Notes: generated by a model from the sequence alone, not told the origin. A stretch of 64,000 bases of DNA from Lysobacter sp. KIS68-7 (GCF_021284745.1 NZ_CP089925.1:434001-498000); one strand, 5' to 3'; counted from the stretch's first letter, positions 9,825 to 18,888 are shown. A program made the numbers and translations.

Positions 9825-10492
9825 CGCTTGCGTGCCGGCGGCGCGGCGGCGGCCGGTTTGCTTGCGTCGTACTTCTGCCCTTCCACCAGCGTCCAGCCCA
9901 CCAGCTCCTGCACCGCTTCGTTCAAGGCGGTGCCGATCGCCTTCGAGACCTCGCCGATCGCCGTGCCGCCCGCCGGCACCGTCTTGTGCAGCTTGCGGGT
10001 GCCGATGACGGTGCTGTTGTGCATGTCCAGGAGCTTGGCGACGATTTCAACTTCGGCGTTGGGCACCTTGCCACCCGCGTAATCGGAATCGAAGCGGCGC
10101 AGGTCGAGCATGAGTTCGTAATCGCCCGACACGCCCGCACCGCGACGCGAGACGCCGGGGATGCGGCCGCTGTCCTCGAACGCGCTGAGCACGGCGTCCT
10201 GCACCAGGTCGGGCGCCGGCCCGGCCCAGGTGGCGCCGTGGTAGACCTGCAGTTCGCCGTCCTCCGGACGCACGACGATGCGCGGCGAATCGAGCAGGTC
10301 GGACGCATACGGGCGCGGGATCTGCAGTTGCCAGCGCACGCTCGGCCAGGACGGATCGACCTGCACCTTCGTCTCCGGTGCGTAGATCGAGATCGTCTCC
10401 TTCTCCGGCACGATGCCGCACGCGGACAGCGCGGACACGCAGGCGGCGAGCGCCGTGATGCGCAAGATCGTCGTCATGGGTCGGGCACTCAT
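9821..10492 (-). CDS. ABC-type transport auxiliary lipoprotein of an MCE system
   Basis: This 223-residue protein has a signal peptide with a lipobox (VSALSAC, Cys25 in this numbering) and resembles the ABC-type transport auxiliary lipoprotein family (PqiC-like), outer-membrane partners of MCE lipid transport systems. The middle part (YASDLLDSPRIVVR and SGDYELMLDLRRFD) is typical of the family. The C-terminus is Ala/Pro-rich and basic. The start ATG overlaps the stop of the MCE protein gene as ATGA, so translation is coupled; a second Met five residues later is possible. It is the last gene of the four-gene operon. Confidence 0.8.
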   Translation of the reverse strand: MSARPMTTILRITALAACVSALSACGIVPEKETISIYAPETKVQVDPSWPSVRWQLQIPRPYASDLLDSPRIVVRPEDGELQVYHGATWAGPAPDLVQDAVLSAFEDSGRIPGVSRRGAGVSGDYELMLDLRRFDSDYAGGKVPNAEVEIVAKLLDMHNSTVIGTRKLHKTVPAGGTAIGEVSKAIGTALNEAVQELVGWTLVEGQKYDASKPAAAAPPARKR

Positions 10493-11403
10493 TCGGGCAC
10501 GAACTCCTTGGGTTGCTGGCGGCCGAGCACGTAGCCGGCGGGATTCTTGTCGAGGCGGCCGGCGACGCGGCGCAAGTCGCGCACGAGGCCGCGCAGTTCG
10601 GTCAGCGTCGGGCCCAGTTGCTGCACGCCGTTGGCCAGCGGCGCGCGGTTCTCGGCGATCATGCCGTTCGCGTTGTTCGCCGCCATTTCGAGTTGCGCGA
10701 GCGTGCGATCCAACTTGTCGACGAGCTCGGGCATCTTCTGAATGACGTCCTTGTCCAGGCGATCCACGGCGCCGTGCGTAGTCACCAGCGTGGACTTGAG
10801 TTGTTCCGTCGCCTCGCGCGCGTTGACGATCAGCTGGCCGAGGTCCTGGCGCTGCGCGGCGACCGAACCGGTGAGTTTTTCGATGTTGTCGAGCGAGGTG
10901 GAGATGCGGCGGACGTTTTCGTCGCTCAGCACTTCGTCCATGCGCGAGACCAGGCGGTTCGCCGTGTCGGCGATGTTCTGCAGGGCCGAGGGTTCGGTGG
11001 CGATCACCGGGCGCTCGTCGCCGTCGCCCGGGACCAGCAGCGCGGCGTTCGGGCTGCCGCCGCTGAGCTGGATGAAGGTCGGGCCGGTCAGGCCGTCCTG
11101 CGAGATCTTCGCGTGCGTGTCGACCTTGATCGGCGTGTCCGCGGCGATGCGCACGTCGGCCATCACCTTGCGCGGATCGTTCGGCGCCAAGCGCAGCGTC
11201 TGGATCGTGCCGACCGTGATGCCGTTGTAGCGCACGCTGCTGCCGTCGGACAGGCCGGTCACCGCTTCGTCGAACACGATGCGGTAGTTGTTCCACTCGC
11301 GTTCGGACGACCAGTTGGCCGCCCACAACGCGAACAGCAGGCCGAAGATGCTGATGGCGAGCGTGAACGCACCGATCAGGACGTAGTTGGCCTTGGTTTC
11401 CAT
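10489..11403 (-). CDS. MCE-domain substrate-binding protein (MlaD-like)
   Basis: This 304-residue protein is anchored by one N-terminal membrane helix (about residues 7-30) and carries one MCE domain (about 38-115), with the characteristic GSSVRYNGITVGTI segment. The remaining 180 residues are helical and rich in Gln, Asn and Arg, as in longer MlaD-like proteins that form a tube or needle across the periplasm. It would carry phospholipid or another lipid between the membranes. It follows mlaF by 12 bases and is coupled to the lipoprotein gene. The C-terminal extension is longer than in E. coli MlaD (183 residues in total). Confidence 0.88.
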   Translation of the reverse strand: METKANYVLIGAFTLAISIFGLLFALWAANWSSEREWNNYRIVFDEAVTGLSDGSSVRYNGITVGTIQTLRLAPNDPRKVMADVRIAADTPIKVDTHAKISQDGLTGPTFIQLSGGSPNAALLVPGDGDERPVIATEPSALQNIADTANRLVSRMDEVLSDENVRRISTSLDNIEKLTGSVAAQRQDLGQLIVNAREATEQLKSTLVTTHGAVDRLDKDVIQKMPELVDKLDRTLAQLEMAANNANGMIAENRAPLANGVQQLGPTLTELRGLVRDLRRVAGRLDKNPAGYVLGRQQPKEFVPE

Positions 11404-11415
11404 CGCGCCTCTCCT

Positions 11416-12210
11416 TCAGGCCATTGTGCCAGCGCCCGCCTGTCGGGCGGCGCGTGCACGCGGACCATGGAAATACTGCTGCACCCAGGGGTGGTCGAAG
11501 CGTTCGACCTCCTCGATGGGGGCGGTGACCAGGACGCGCCGGTCGGCGAGCACTGCGACGCGGTCGCAGATCGCATAGAGCGTGTCGAGGTCGTGTGTGA
11601 TCAGGAAAACGGTCAGGCCCAGCGCGCGCTGCAGCGTCAGGATCAGTTCGTCGAAGGCCGCCGCGCCGATGGGATCCAGGCCGGCGGTGGGTTCGTCGAG
11701 GAACAGCAGCGGCGGATCCAGCGCGAGCGCCCGCGCCAGGCCCGCGCGCTTGCGCATGCCGCCGGACAACTGCGACGGCAGTTTTTCCAGCGCGTTGGCG
11801 GGCAGGCCGGCGAGCTTCACCTTCAGCAGCGCCAGTTCGTAACGCAGCGAATCGGGGATCTCCGGGTGCTGCTCCTTCAACGGCACCTGCACGTTCTCGC
11901 CCACGGTGAGGGAGGAGAACAACGCGCCATCCTGGAACAGCACGCCGGTGTTGCGTTCGATCTGGTGGCGGTCGTCTTCGTCTTCGCTGCGCGCATCGAT
12001 GCCGAGCACTTCGATGCGGCCGGCGTCGGGGCGGCGCAGGCCCAGGATGGAACGCATCAGCACCGACTTGCCCGCACCCGAGCCCCCGACCACGCCGATG
12101 ATCTCGCCGCGGCGCACCGACAGGTCGAGGTTTTCGTGCACGACCTGTTCGCCGAAGCGGTTTTCCATGCCTTCGATCTTGATGACGATGTCGTCGTCGC
12201 GGATGGTCAT
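11416..12210 (-). CDS. ABC transporter ATP-binding protein (MlaF-like)
   Basis: The protein (264 residues) is the ATPase of a lipid transport system. Walker A is GGSGAGKS (residues 42-49), the signature is LSGGMRKRAGLARAL, and Walker B is LLFLDEPTAGLDP, the MlaF form. It begins ENRFGEQVVHENLDLSV, as usual for this family, and has a short C-terminal tail. There is one base between the upstream permease stop and this ATG. The order permease, ATPase, MCE protein, lipoprotein defines a complete inner-membrane complex with its outer partner. Confidence 0.92.
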   Translation of the reverse strand: MTIRDDDIVIKIEGMENRFGEQVVHENLDLSVRRGEIIGVVGGSGAGKSVLMRSILGLRRPDAGRIEVLGIDARSEDEDDRHQIERNTGVLFQDGALFSSLTVGENVQVPLKEQHPEIPDSLRYELALLKVKLAGLPANALEKLPSQLSGGMRKRAGLARALALDPPLLFLDEPTAGLDPIGAAAFDELILTLQRALGLTVFLITHDLDTLYAICDRVAVLADRRVLVTAPIEEVERFDHPWVQQYFHGPRARAARQAGAGTMA

Positions 12211-12211
12211 G

Positions 12212-13324
12212 TCAGATCCCCATCTGCATGAACCACAACGCCATGATCGCGTCGATCACGATGACCAGCGAGATCGTCTGCACCACGCTGGAGGTCGTGC
12301 GCTCGCCCACCGATTGCGCGGTGCCTTCCACCTGCAGGCCTTCCAGGCAGCCGATGAGCCCGATGATGACGGCGAAGATCGGCGCCTTCGACAGGCCGAC
12401 CAGGAAATGACGCACTTCGAGCGTGGCATCCATGCGCGCCAAATAGGCCTGCGGCGGGATGTCCAGGTTGAACGCGCCCACCGTGAGGCCGCCGAGCAGG
12501 CCGGCGATCATCGCGACGAACGTCAGCAAGGGCAGCATCACCACCAACGCGATGATGCGCGGCAGCACCAGCAGGTCGATGGGATCCAGGCCGAGCGTGC
12601 GGATCGCGTCGATTTCCTCGCGCGCCTGCATCGCGCCGATCTGCGCGGTGAACGCGCTCGCGGTGCGGCCGGCGAGGACGATCGCGGTGAGCAGCACGCC
12701 GAACTCGCGCAGGAAGGCGATGCTCACCAGTTCGACGACATAGATCACCGCGCCGAAGTCGCGCAGGATGTTCGCGCCGAGGAACGCGATGACGGCGCCG
12801 ACCAGGTAGGAGAGCAGGAACACCAGCGGCACGGCGTCCAGTCCGACCTGTTCCATGTGGTAGACGGTGGAGGTCAGGCGGAAGCGACGCGGCTGGGCGA
12901 GCATGCGCCCGAACTTCACGAGGTTCTCGCCCAGGAAGCCGATCAGCGCGAGGATTTCGCGATAGTTGTCGTGGACCGAAAAGCCCAGGCGCGCGAGCGC
13001 GGCGGCGACACCGTATTCGCGCTTCTTCTTGGGGCGGTCGTCGGCGACGTCCTCGATGGCTTCGACCAGTGCCTTGTGGTCGTCGTGGAAGGCGAAGGCG
13101 TCGAGTTCGAGGTTGCGACGGCGTGCGAAGCGCAGCAGTTGCAGCACGCCCGCCGAATCGATGCGATCCACGCCACTCGCGTCCACGATGGCCACGCCCT
13201 CGGGCGCGACCCGCAGGCGTTCGCCCATTTCGATGGCGTGGGCGAGCGTCCAACTGCCCGCCAACCGGAGTATTCCGGTGGCGTCGTCGGTGGCGAGACT
13301 GGGTGGGCGGCTTTCGTCGCGCAT
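12212..13324 (-). CDS. MlaE-type permease with an N-terminal STAS domain
   Basis: This 370-residue protein joins a STAS-like domain (about residues 15-100; GVAIVDASGVDRIDSAGVLQLL is the phospho-Ser type loop) to an MlaE permease domain (about 125-368). In E. coli Mla the STAS protein MlaB is separate. The permease part shows the EFGVLLTAIVLAGRTASAFTA segment and the GAMQAREEIDAIRTLGLDP coupling helix. The ATG was chosen because the upstream open frame has no family resemblance and runs over the toxin gene region. It leads the operon that continues with the ATPase, MCE and lipoprotein genes. MlaA and MlaC are not present here. Confidence 0.88.
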   Translation of the reverse strand: MRDESRPPSLATDDATGILRLAGSWTLAHAIEMGERLRVAPEGVAIVDASGVDRIDSAGVLQLLRFARRRNLELDAFAFHDDHKALVEAIEDVADDRPKKKREYGVAAALARLGFSVHDNYREILALIGFLGENLVKFGRMLAQPRRFRLTSTVYHMEQVGLDAVPLVFLLSYLVGAVIAFLGANILRDFGAVIYVVELVSIAFLREFGVLLTAIVLAGRTASAFTAQIGAMQAREEIDAIRTLGLDPIDLLVLPRIIALVVMLPLLTFVAMIAGLLGGLTVGAFNLDIPPQAYLARMDATLEVRHFLVGLSKAPIFAVIIGLIGCLEGLQVEGTAQSVGERTTSSVVQTISLVIVIDAIMALWFMQMGI

Positions 13325-13388
13325 GGAATCCCCTCTGTCGTGGAGGATACAGAGTCCGGCCGTGAGGGGCGTGCGCAGCCGCGCGGCG

Positions 13389-14078
13389 TCAGGCCGGTCG
13401 TGCGTCCGACTTTCGGTACCACTGTGCGATGCGAACCCCGTCCCAGCACAGCGTGACGTGCTCGGACTGGACCGCAGGCGGCACGGTGGCCCGCGGGGTG
13501 AACAACGCGACGCATTCTCCGGCGCGGCGCCGCACGCTGGCGTGGACGATCCCGGCCTCGCCCGCTTCGCGCCGCGCGCGGCCGAAGGCCTGCGATGCAG
13601 CATAGTCCGCCGGATCGAGCAGGTCCGCCTTCGCGCGTCGGCCACGCAGGTCGACGAGCGTGGCGCGCACCGGCACGCGATAGCAGCGCAGGTCGATGTC
13701 GATCGCCGGCTCCGAGGTACGGGCCAGGAACCGCGCGCGATGGTGGCCGACTTCGGCGACGGCGGTGTCCAGGTCGCTGGCGGCGTAATACACGCCGTAG
13801 CTGCCGTCGGAGAAGCGCGAGCCTTCCGGATTCAAGTGGGTGAATGCGGACATGATCGGCGTCGAGCCGGGGCCGCTGATGCGCTGGTCGGGCGGAACGA
13901 GCGAGAGCTGCCCGGCTTCCTGGCGCAGCCGCGGATTGCCGAGCGCCTCGATTTCGAACACGACGTCCAGGTCCGCGGGATCGGCCACTGCATCGAACAA
14001 GCCCACCGGCGGATAGCGGCTGGCAACCAGTCGGCACGACGTGGGCCACGCCAGTTCGGCGTGGTGCAGGCGCGTCAC
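13389..14078 (-). CDS. RES-domain toxin
   Basis: This 229-residue protein has a RES domain, the toxin of the Xre-RES toxin-antitoxin family; characterised members degrade NAD+ and stop growth. The name-giving residues fit Arg88 (EGSRFSDG), Glu109 (TAVAEVG) and Ser181 (VHASVR), with tyrosines at 97-98 between them. The start is a GTG that overlaps the antitoxin stop as GTGA, so the two are translationally coupled, antitoxin first, which is the usual order. It ends in WYRKSDARPA. It probably acts in the cytosol and is silenced by the neighbouring antitoxin. Confidence 0.88.
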   Translation of the reverse strand: MTRLHHAELAWPTSCRLVASRYPPVGLFDAVADPADLDVVFEIEALGNPRLRQEAGQLSLVPPDQRISGPGSTPIMSAFTHLNPEGSRFSDGSYGVYYAASDLDTAVAEVGHHRARFLARTSEPAIDIDLRCYRVPVRATLVDLRGRRAKADLLDPADYAASQAFGRARREAGEAGIVHASVRRRAGECVALFTPRATVPPAVQSEHVTLCWDGVRIAQWYRKSDARPA

Positions 14079-14485
14079 GTCCAGCCGCCGCGTTGCGCGT
14101 CGAGGTACTGGCGCACCACGAACAGGTCCGACACCTGCCCTGCGAGCATGCGCTCCAGCGCCGTGCCACCGCCGAACAAGGGCGCTGCGTTCGCCCGGCG
14201 AATCCAGGCGTTCGCGCGTTCGGGAACGGGCAGCAACACCTGCAGCGCGGACCAGATGCCGAACACGTGCGACAGGCGCTCGAGCGTGCCCGCATCGAGC
14301 CCGCGCTTCAGCCGCCCGCTCTTCCACTCGAAGAACGTGCTGCGCGCACATCCCAGCAACTGGCGTTGCTGGTCGTTGGTCAGCGACCACGCTTCGGCGA
14401 TGCGGAAAAACGTGCGGAGCGCGGCTGCGCCCGAGGCAACGGTGCCGAGGTCGGGCGCGGACCTGGCCAGGGGGATGCTCGTCAT
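14075..14485 (-). CDS. Xre/MbcA/ParS-type antitoxin
   Basis: This 136-residue protein is the antitoxin of the RES toxin encoded just downstream. The N-terminal half (about residues 20-85) is a helix-turn-helix of the Xre type (LTNDQQRQLLGCARSTFFEW). The C-terminal half is the toxin-binding domain (DUF2384), with the typical ANAWIRRANAAPLFGG and GTALERML segments. The start is supported by a strong ribosome binding site, GGAGG eight bases upstream. An upstream ATG in frame (13 codons earlier) would lie just after the -10 box and is less likely. Autoregulation of the pair by this protein is expected from the family but not shown. Confidence 0.88.
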   Translation of the reverse strand: MTSIPLARSAPDLGTVASGAAALRTFFRIAEAWSLTNDQQRQLLGCARSTFFEWKSGRLKRGLDAGTLERLSHVFGIWSALQVLLPVPERANAWIRRANAAPLFGGGTALERMLAGQVSDLFVVRQYLDAQRGGWT

Positions 14486-14512
14486 CGGGAGCGCCTCCAG
14501 TGGGATGCGAGC

Positions 14513-14541
14513 GTTATAGTCCATTTTGGGACCGCCTGCAA
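14513..14541 (-). promoter_or_regulatory. Near-consensus sigma-70 promoter of the Xre-RES operon
   Basis: On the minus strand a TTGCAG -35 box and a TATAAC -10 box are separated by exactly 17 bases. Transcription would start about 20 bases upstream of the antitoxin ATG. This is the best promoter match in the window and the region is more AT-rich than its surroundings. Confidence 0.7.
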
Positions 14542-14654
14542 TAATTAGTCCGCCTTCAGACTGCCCGGCGCATTCGAAACCGGGATGCCGGGGATCGCCC
14601 TGCGCATCCGGAAACGCCAGCGTTGTCGCGACGACATGCGATGCTTTCACCCAC

Positions 14655-15941
14655 ATGGCCAAGACTCCTTCCGTAGTGTCAGATCCTTCTCCGACCGTTC
14701 GCGCCGACGTGGCAGGCGCGGGATATGCCGAACGCATCGCCTTCGTGCTCGAAGTCGCCGAACGCCTGCACGCGTATGGCACCACCGCGCAACGCCTCGA
14801 AGGCGCCGTGGTCGCGGTGGCCCAGCGCCTCGGTCTCGAATGCGAGCCCTGGTCGAATCCCACCGGCATGATCCTGTCCTTCAGCGATCCGCGTCGCCCC
14901 GGAGGCGTCTCGGATACCACGCGCGTGATTCGCCTTGCGCCGGGGGACACGGACTTGCGCAAGTTGTGCGAGGCCGATCGGATCGCCGAAGACGTGATGG
15001 CCGGCCGCGTCGGCATCGCCGAAGGCCATGCGCAACTGATCCAGCTCGATCGCCCGCCCGGTTGGCGCGGACGCGCGATGCAGGTGTTCGGTTTCGGTCT
15101 CGCCTCGGCCGCGGTCGCGGGCCTGCTGCGCTTGCCCTGGCTCGACATCGCAACGGCCGGCCTCATCGGCCTGATGATCGGCGCGCTCGAACTCGCATCG
15201 CAGACGCGACCGCGCCTGCAGGAGGCCGGCGATGCGGTCTCCGGTGTGATCGCGGGCTTCGTCGCGATCGCCGTCGCCAGCTTCATCGGTCCTCTGAACC
15301 TCAACACGGTGACGATCGCCGCGCTCATCGTGCTGCTGCCCGGCATGTCGCTCACCAATGCGGTGAACGAACTCACCAGCCGCCACCTCGTCTCGGGCAC
15401 CGCGCGCTTCGCCGGCGCGCTCACGACGGTCCTCAAGCTCACCATCGGCACCGTCATCGCCTTCAAGGCCGCCGAAGTCATCGGCCTGCATCCGGAGATC
15501 CGCGGATCGCGACCGCAACCGGACTGGGTGGAAGCACTCGCGGTCGTGTGCGGCGCGTTTGCGTTCGCCGTGCTGTTCCGCGCGGCCCGCCGCGATTACT
15601 GGCTGGTGATGCTGGCGGCGGCCGGCGGTTACCTGATTTCGCGCTTCGGCGGACAGGCCGTGGGCGGGCCGGGCGGCGTGTTCCTCGCTGCGCTCGTCAC
15701 CTCCGCCGCGGGCAACGCCTATGCGCGCTTCTCGCAGCGTCCCGGCGCGCTGATCCGCGTGCCGGGCATCATCATGCTGGTGCCGGGCAGCATCGCGCTG
15801 CGCGGCGTGATCAACCTGGTGCAGCAACAGGACATCGGCGCCGGAAGCGACGCCGCGATCGCGGTGATCAACACGCTGATGGCGCTGGTGGCAGGGCTGC
15901 TGTTCGGCAACCTGCTGGTCAGCGCGCGGCGCAACCTCTGA
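14655..15941 (+). CDS. Threonine/serine exporter family protein (ThrE-like)
   Basis: This 428-residue inner-membrane protein matches the ThrE family, in which an N-terminal DUF1212 domain and a C-terminal DUF3815 domain form one exporter. Residues 25-130 are soluble and contain the family pattern LEVAERLHAYGTTAQRLE. About ten membrane segments follow from residue 145, including the GLMIGALELASQTRPR and LLPGMSLTNAVNELTSRHL loops that are typical of DUF1212, and the second half contains VPGIIMLVPGSIALRG, typical of DUF3815. ATG MAKTPSVV was chosen; the upstream open frame overlaps the toxin-antitoxin promoter. Export of Thr/Ser is inferred from characterised family members. Confidence 0.85.
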   Translation: MAKTPSVVSDPSPTVRADVAGAGYAERIAFVLEVAERLHAYGTTAQRLEGAVVAVAQRLGLECEPWSNPTGMILSFSDPRRPGGVSDTTRVIRLAPGDTDLRKLCEADRIAEDVMAGRVGIAEGHAQLIQLDRPPGWRGRAMQVFGFGLASAAVAGLLRLPWLDIATAGLIGLMIGALELASQTRPRLQEAGDAVSGVIAGFVAIAVASFIGPLNLNTVTIAALIVLLPGMSLTNAVNELTSRHLVSGTARFAGALTTVLKLTIGTVIAFKAAEVIGLHPEIRGSRPQPDWVEALAVVCGAFAFAVLFRAARRDYWLVMLAAAGGYLISRFGGQAVGGPGGVFLAALVTSAAGNAYARFSQRPGALIRVPGIIMLVPGSIALRGVINLVQQQDIGAGSDAAIAVINTLMALVAGLLFGNLLVSARRNL

Positions 15942-15955
15942 TCACCGATCGGCGG

Positions 15956-16330
15956 TCACCTGATCAGGAAATCGTCGACCTTCTTCCCTGCGGCGATCTG
16001 CGTGGCCATCCATTTCGGTTGCTGGCCACGCCCGGCCCAAGTTTCCGACGGGTTCTGCGGGTTGCGGTACTTCGGCGCGACCTTGCCGAGCTTGTAACCC
16101 TTGGTCGACTTGCGCGCGGGCTTGGCCGCCGTTCCCTTCTTCGCGGGCGCCGACGCGGCGCCGCTGAAGAGTTCCGCCACCGTGTAGCCCTCGGCACGCG
16201 CGAGCGCCGTCAGCTTCTTCCGCACCTCCGCGATGGGCTTGCGCTTGTGCAACGTCGTGCGCCGCTTCTTCGCCTGCGCGATGAGCGAGTCGAGTTCCTT
16301 GGCCGACAAGCCATTGAGATCGATGGACAT
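15956..16330 (-). CDS. H-NS family histone-like DNA-binding protein
   Basis: This 124-residue protein resembles H-NS family nucleoid proteins, which silence AT-rich or foreign DNA and form oligomers. The N-terminal half is helical and charged (LSAKELDSLIAQAKKRR). A basic, Ala/Lys-rich linker follows, and the C-terminal domain holds the DNA-binding signature: YRNPQNPSETWAGRGQQPKW, in which the Trp-x-Gly-Arg-Gly core inserts into the minor groove. It stands alone between thrE and proS, converging with the former by 14 bases. Its linker is relatively long and Lys-rich, like other Xanthomonadaceae members. Confidence 0.88.
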   Translation of the reverse strand: MSIDLNGLSAKELDSLIAQAKKRRTTLHKRKPIAEVRKKLTALARAEGYTVAELFSGAASAPAKKGTAAKPARKSTKGYKLGKVAPKYRNPQNPSETWAGRGQQPKWMATQIAAGKKVDDFLIR

Positions 16331-16365
16331 GCGGGGCGTGCTCCTTCGCGAGGGTGGGAAACCTG

Positions 16366-18063
16366 TCAGGCCGTCAGGCGCGCAAGGAGCGCGTCGCGGT
16401 CCAGCTGTTCCGATTCTGCCGCAGAACGCGCGCGATATTCGAAGGTCCCGGCGGCCAGGCCGCGTTCGGAGACCACCACGCGATGCGGCACGCCGGTCAG
16501 CTCGATGTCGGCGAACATCGCGCCCGGGCGCAGGCCGCGGTCGTCGAGCACCGTGTCGATGCCGGCGGCGTTGAGTTCGCGGTGCAGCGTTTCGGCGGCG
16601 GCGGCGACGTTGCCGTCGTTCTTCGGATTGATCACGCACACCGCCACCTGCCAGGGCGCCATCGCGGCCGGCCAGAGGATGCCGTTGGCGTCGTGGTTCT
16701 GCTCGATGGCCGCTGCCACTATCCGCGACACGCCGATGCCGTAGCAGCCCATCGCCGGCACGACGGCCTTGCCGTTCATGTCGAGCACGGTGCACTGCAT
16801 CGCTTCGGCGTATTTGCGGCCGAGCTGGAACACGTGGCCCACCTCGATGCCGCGCGCGATGCCGAGCGTGCCCTGCCCGTCCGGCGAGGCGTCGCCGGCC
16901 ACGACGTTGCGCACGTCGGCCACGGCATCGGGTTCGGGCAGGTCGCGCACCCAGTTCACGCCGGCGGTGTGGAAGCCGGCTTCGTTGGCGCCGACGACGA
17001 AGTCGTGCATCGCCGCGACGCTGCGGTCGGCCACGATGCGGATCGCCTTGCGCGGGCCGATCGGGCCGAGGAAGCCCGGTTCGGCGCCGAGGTGTTCGAG
17101 GATTTCCGCTTCGGTGGCCAGGCGGTAGTCCTGCAGGCCCGGCAACTTCGACAGTTTGATTTCGTTGACGACGTGGTCGCCGCGCACGAGCACGAGGACG
17201 AAGCCATCGTCGCCCCACACCGCCACCGACTTCACCGTGCGATCGAGCGGAATGCCCATCAACGCAGCGACGTCTTCGCAGGTCTTCTGCGTCGGCGTCT
17301 CGATCTTGCGCAGCGCTTCTCCCGCGGCACCGCGCGCGCCCGGCGACACGGCTTCGGCGAGTTCCACGTTGGCGGCGTACTCGGAGCCGTCGGAGAAAGC
17401 GATGGCGTCCTCGCCCGAGTCGGCGAGCACGTGGAATTCGTGCGAGGCGCTGCCGCCGATCGCGCCGGTGTCGGCGAACACCGCGCGGAACTTCAGGCCC
17501 AGGCGGGTGAAGATGCGCGTGTAGGTGTCGTACATGTTGCGGTATTCGTCGCCGAGCGAAGCATCGTCGACGTGGAAGGAGTACGCATCCTTCATCAGGA
17601 ATTCGCGCGCGCGCATCACGCCGAAGCGCGGGCGGATCTCGTCGCGGAACTTCGTCTGGATCTGGTAGAAGTTGACCGGCAGTTGCTTGTAGCTGGCCAG
17701 CTCGTTGCGCGCGAAATCGGTGATGACTTCTTCGTGCGTCGGGCCGTAGCAGTACTCGGCTTCCTTGCGGTCCTTGATCTTCAGCAACTGGCCGCCGAAC
17801 TTTTCCCAGCGCCCGGTTTCTTCCCACAGCTCGCGCGGCTGGATGGAGGGCATCAGCAGTTCGATCGCGCCGGCGCGGTTCATTTCGTCGCGCACCACGG
17901 CCTCCACCTTGCGCAGCACGCGCAGGCCGAGCGGCGACCAGGTGTACAGGCCCGCGGCGAGCTTGCGGATCATGCCGGCGCGCAGCATCAGCTGGTGGCT
18001 GACGACTTCGGCGTCGGCGGGCGTTTCCTTGACGGTGCGGAGGTGGAACTGCGACAGGCGCAT
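16366..18063 (-). CDS. proS: Prolyl-tRNA synthetase
   Basis: ProS (565 residues) charges tRNA-Pro. It is a bacterial-type class II enzyme: motif 1 lies in the N-terminal catalytic part, motif 2 near [17 protein letters not shown] (about residues 140-156), the INS editing domain covers about 220-395, motif 3 lies near [11 protein letters not shown], and the anticodon-binding domain fills the last 120 residues. The start [20 protein letters not shown] matches the E. coli start ([20 protein letters not shown]), so the 11-codon extension of the open frame was rejected. A gene for an H-NS-like protein follows on the same strand. Confidence 0.96.
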   Translation of the reverse strand: MRLSQFHLRTVKETPADAEVVSHQLMLRAGMIRKLAAGLYTWSPLGLRVLRKVEAVVRDEMNRAGAIELLMPSIQPRELWEETGRWEKFGGQLLKIKDRKEAEYCYGPTHEEVITDFARNELASYKQLPVNFYQIQTKFRDEIRPRFGVMRAREFLMKDAYSFHVDDASLGDEYRNMYDTYTRIFTRLGLKFRAVFADTGAIGGSASHEFHVLADSGEDAIAFSDGSEYAANVELAEAVSPGARGAAGEALRKIETPTQKTCEDVAALMGIPLDRTVKSVAVWGDDGFVLVLVRGDHVVNEIKLSKLPGLQDYRLATEAEILEHLGAEPGFLGPIGPRKAIRIVADRSVAAMHDFVVGANEAGFHTAGVNWVRDLPEPDAVADVRNVVAGDASPDGQGTLGIARGIEVGHVFQLGRKYAEAMQCTVLDMNGKAVVPAMGCYGIGVSRIVAAAIEQNHDANGILWPAAMAPWQVAVCVINPKNDGNVAAAAETLHRELNAAGIDTVLDDRGLRPGAMFADIELTGVPHRVVVSERGLAAGTFEYRARSAAESEQLDRDALLARLTA

Positions 18064-18144
18064 CTGGGGGATTCGATCAGGCGGAAAGACGGGCATTTTG
18101 CCACGGGCGCGCGCGTCGCCCGGTGCGGGCGCTTGCGTGCGTGC

Positions 18145-18429
18145 TTATTCGCGGTCGCCGCGGACTTCGATGGCCGGTGCCGCGTCGCGCGGGATGCGCT
18201 CGTACTTGCGGCCCTTGGGCGGTTCCTCGGTAATCTGGGTGACGCCGTTGGCGTCGCGCCAGCGATAGAGGACGGGCTCGGCGTCGGCCGCGATCTCGGC
18301 GGCCGCCTGGTCCGCACGCGCCTGGCGTGCGCGATCGGCCGCCGGGTCGGCGGGGCCGCGGGCGGCGTACCAGGCCAGCCCCGCGACCGCCGCGAGGCCA
18401 AGGACGACCCAGCCCGCCCGCACCTGCAT
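18145..18429 (-). CDS. DUF4124-domain protein
   Basis: A 94-residue protein with one N-terminal membrane helix (about residues 6-22), a charged Ala/Arg/Asp linker, and a DUF4124 segment, PVLYRWRDANGVTQITEEPPKG, in which the pattern Tyr-x-Trp-x-Asp-x-x-Gly is the family hallmark. The function of DUF4124 proteins is not established. It lies three bases downstream of a second DUF4124 gene on the same strand and is very likely co-transcribed with it. Confidence 0.75.
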   Translation of the reverse strand: MQVRAGWVVLGLAAVAGLAWYAARGPADPAADRARQARADQAAAEIAADAEPVLYRWRDANGVTQITEEPPKGRKYERIPRDAAPAIEVRGDRE

Positions 18430-18432
18430 GGG

Positions 18433-18888
18433 TCAGGGCGCGCCGGGCGGCGGGCAGTTGGACTGGACCGCCGCCGTCATCTGCGCAGTCTGCGCCGTGC
18501 GCTCCTCGGGAGTCAGCACCGCGTCGTCCTTGCCGTCGCCGTCGCGGTCGACGCTGACGACGGCGTAGTCCTTCTTCAGCACGTCGAGGTTGTACTGGGC
18601 CTGCTTGCAGACCGCCGCGCGGCGCTCGGCGGCGACGGGGTCCTCGGCGGCCGCGCCCTTGGCCGTGCTGGCGGGCGTCGGGGTGGTCACCGGGGCGCGG
18701 GAGACCGTGGGCTGCGCGGTGGACACCGGCACCTCGCGGCTCTTGGCGCCCTTGGGCGGCGGCGAGTCGGAATAATGGGTCACGCCCTTGTCGTCCTTCC
18801 ACGAATACACCGATTGCGCGGAGGCCGAGGCGAACACCGCGGCGGCGATGCAGCCGACACCGAGGGCAAGGCGGAGCGAGGCACGCAT
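18433..18888 (-). CDS. Secreted DUF4124-domain protein
   Basis: A 151-residue protein with a cleavable signal peptide (cleavage likely after VFASASA near residue 24) and a DUF4124 domain directly after it (SVYSWKDDKGVTHYSDSPPP). The middle is rich in Pro, Thr and Ala; the C-terminal part has an EF-hand-like loop (DRDGDGKDDAVL) and two cysteines (AVCKQ and SNCPP) that could form a disulfide. The start ATG follows a GGGAGA ribosome binding site; the longer open frame adds 24 basic residues and hides the signal peptide. Function unknown; the location is probably periplasmic. Confidence 0.75.
   Translation of the reverse strand: MRASLRLALGVGCIAAAVFASASAQSVYSWKDDKGVTHYSDSPPPKGAKSREVPVSTAQPTVSRAPVTTPTPASTAKGAAAEDPVAAERRAAVCKQAQYNLDVLKKDYAVVSVDRDGDGKDDAVLTPEERTAQTAQMTAAVQSNCPPPGAP

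Noticed and set aside
13389-14541. A prophage or genomic island remnant around the toxin-antitoxin pair
   Set aside because: No integrase, attachment site, tRNA or composition change was seen; flanking genes are typical chromosomal ones.
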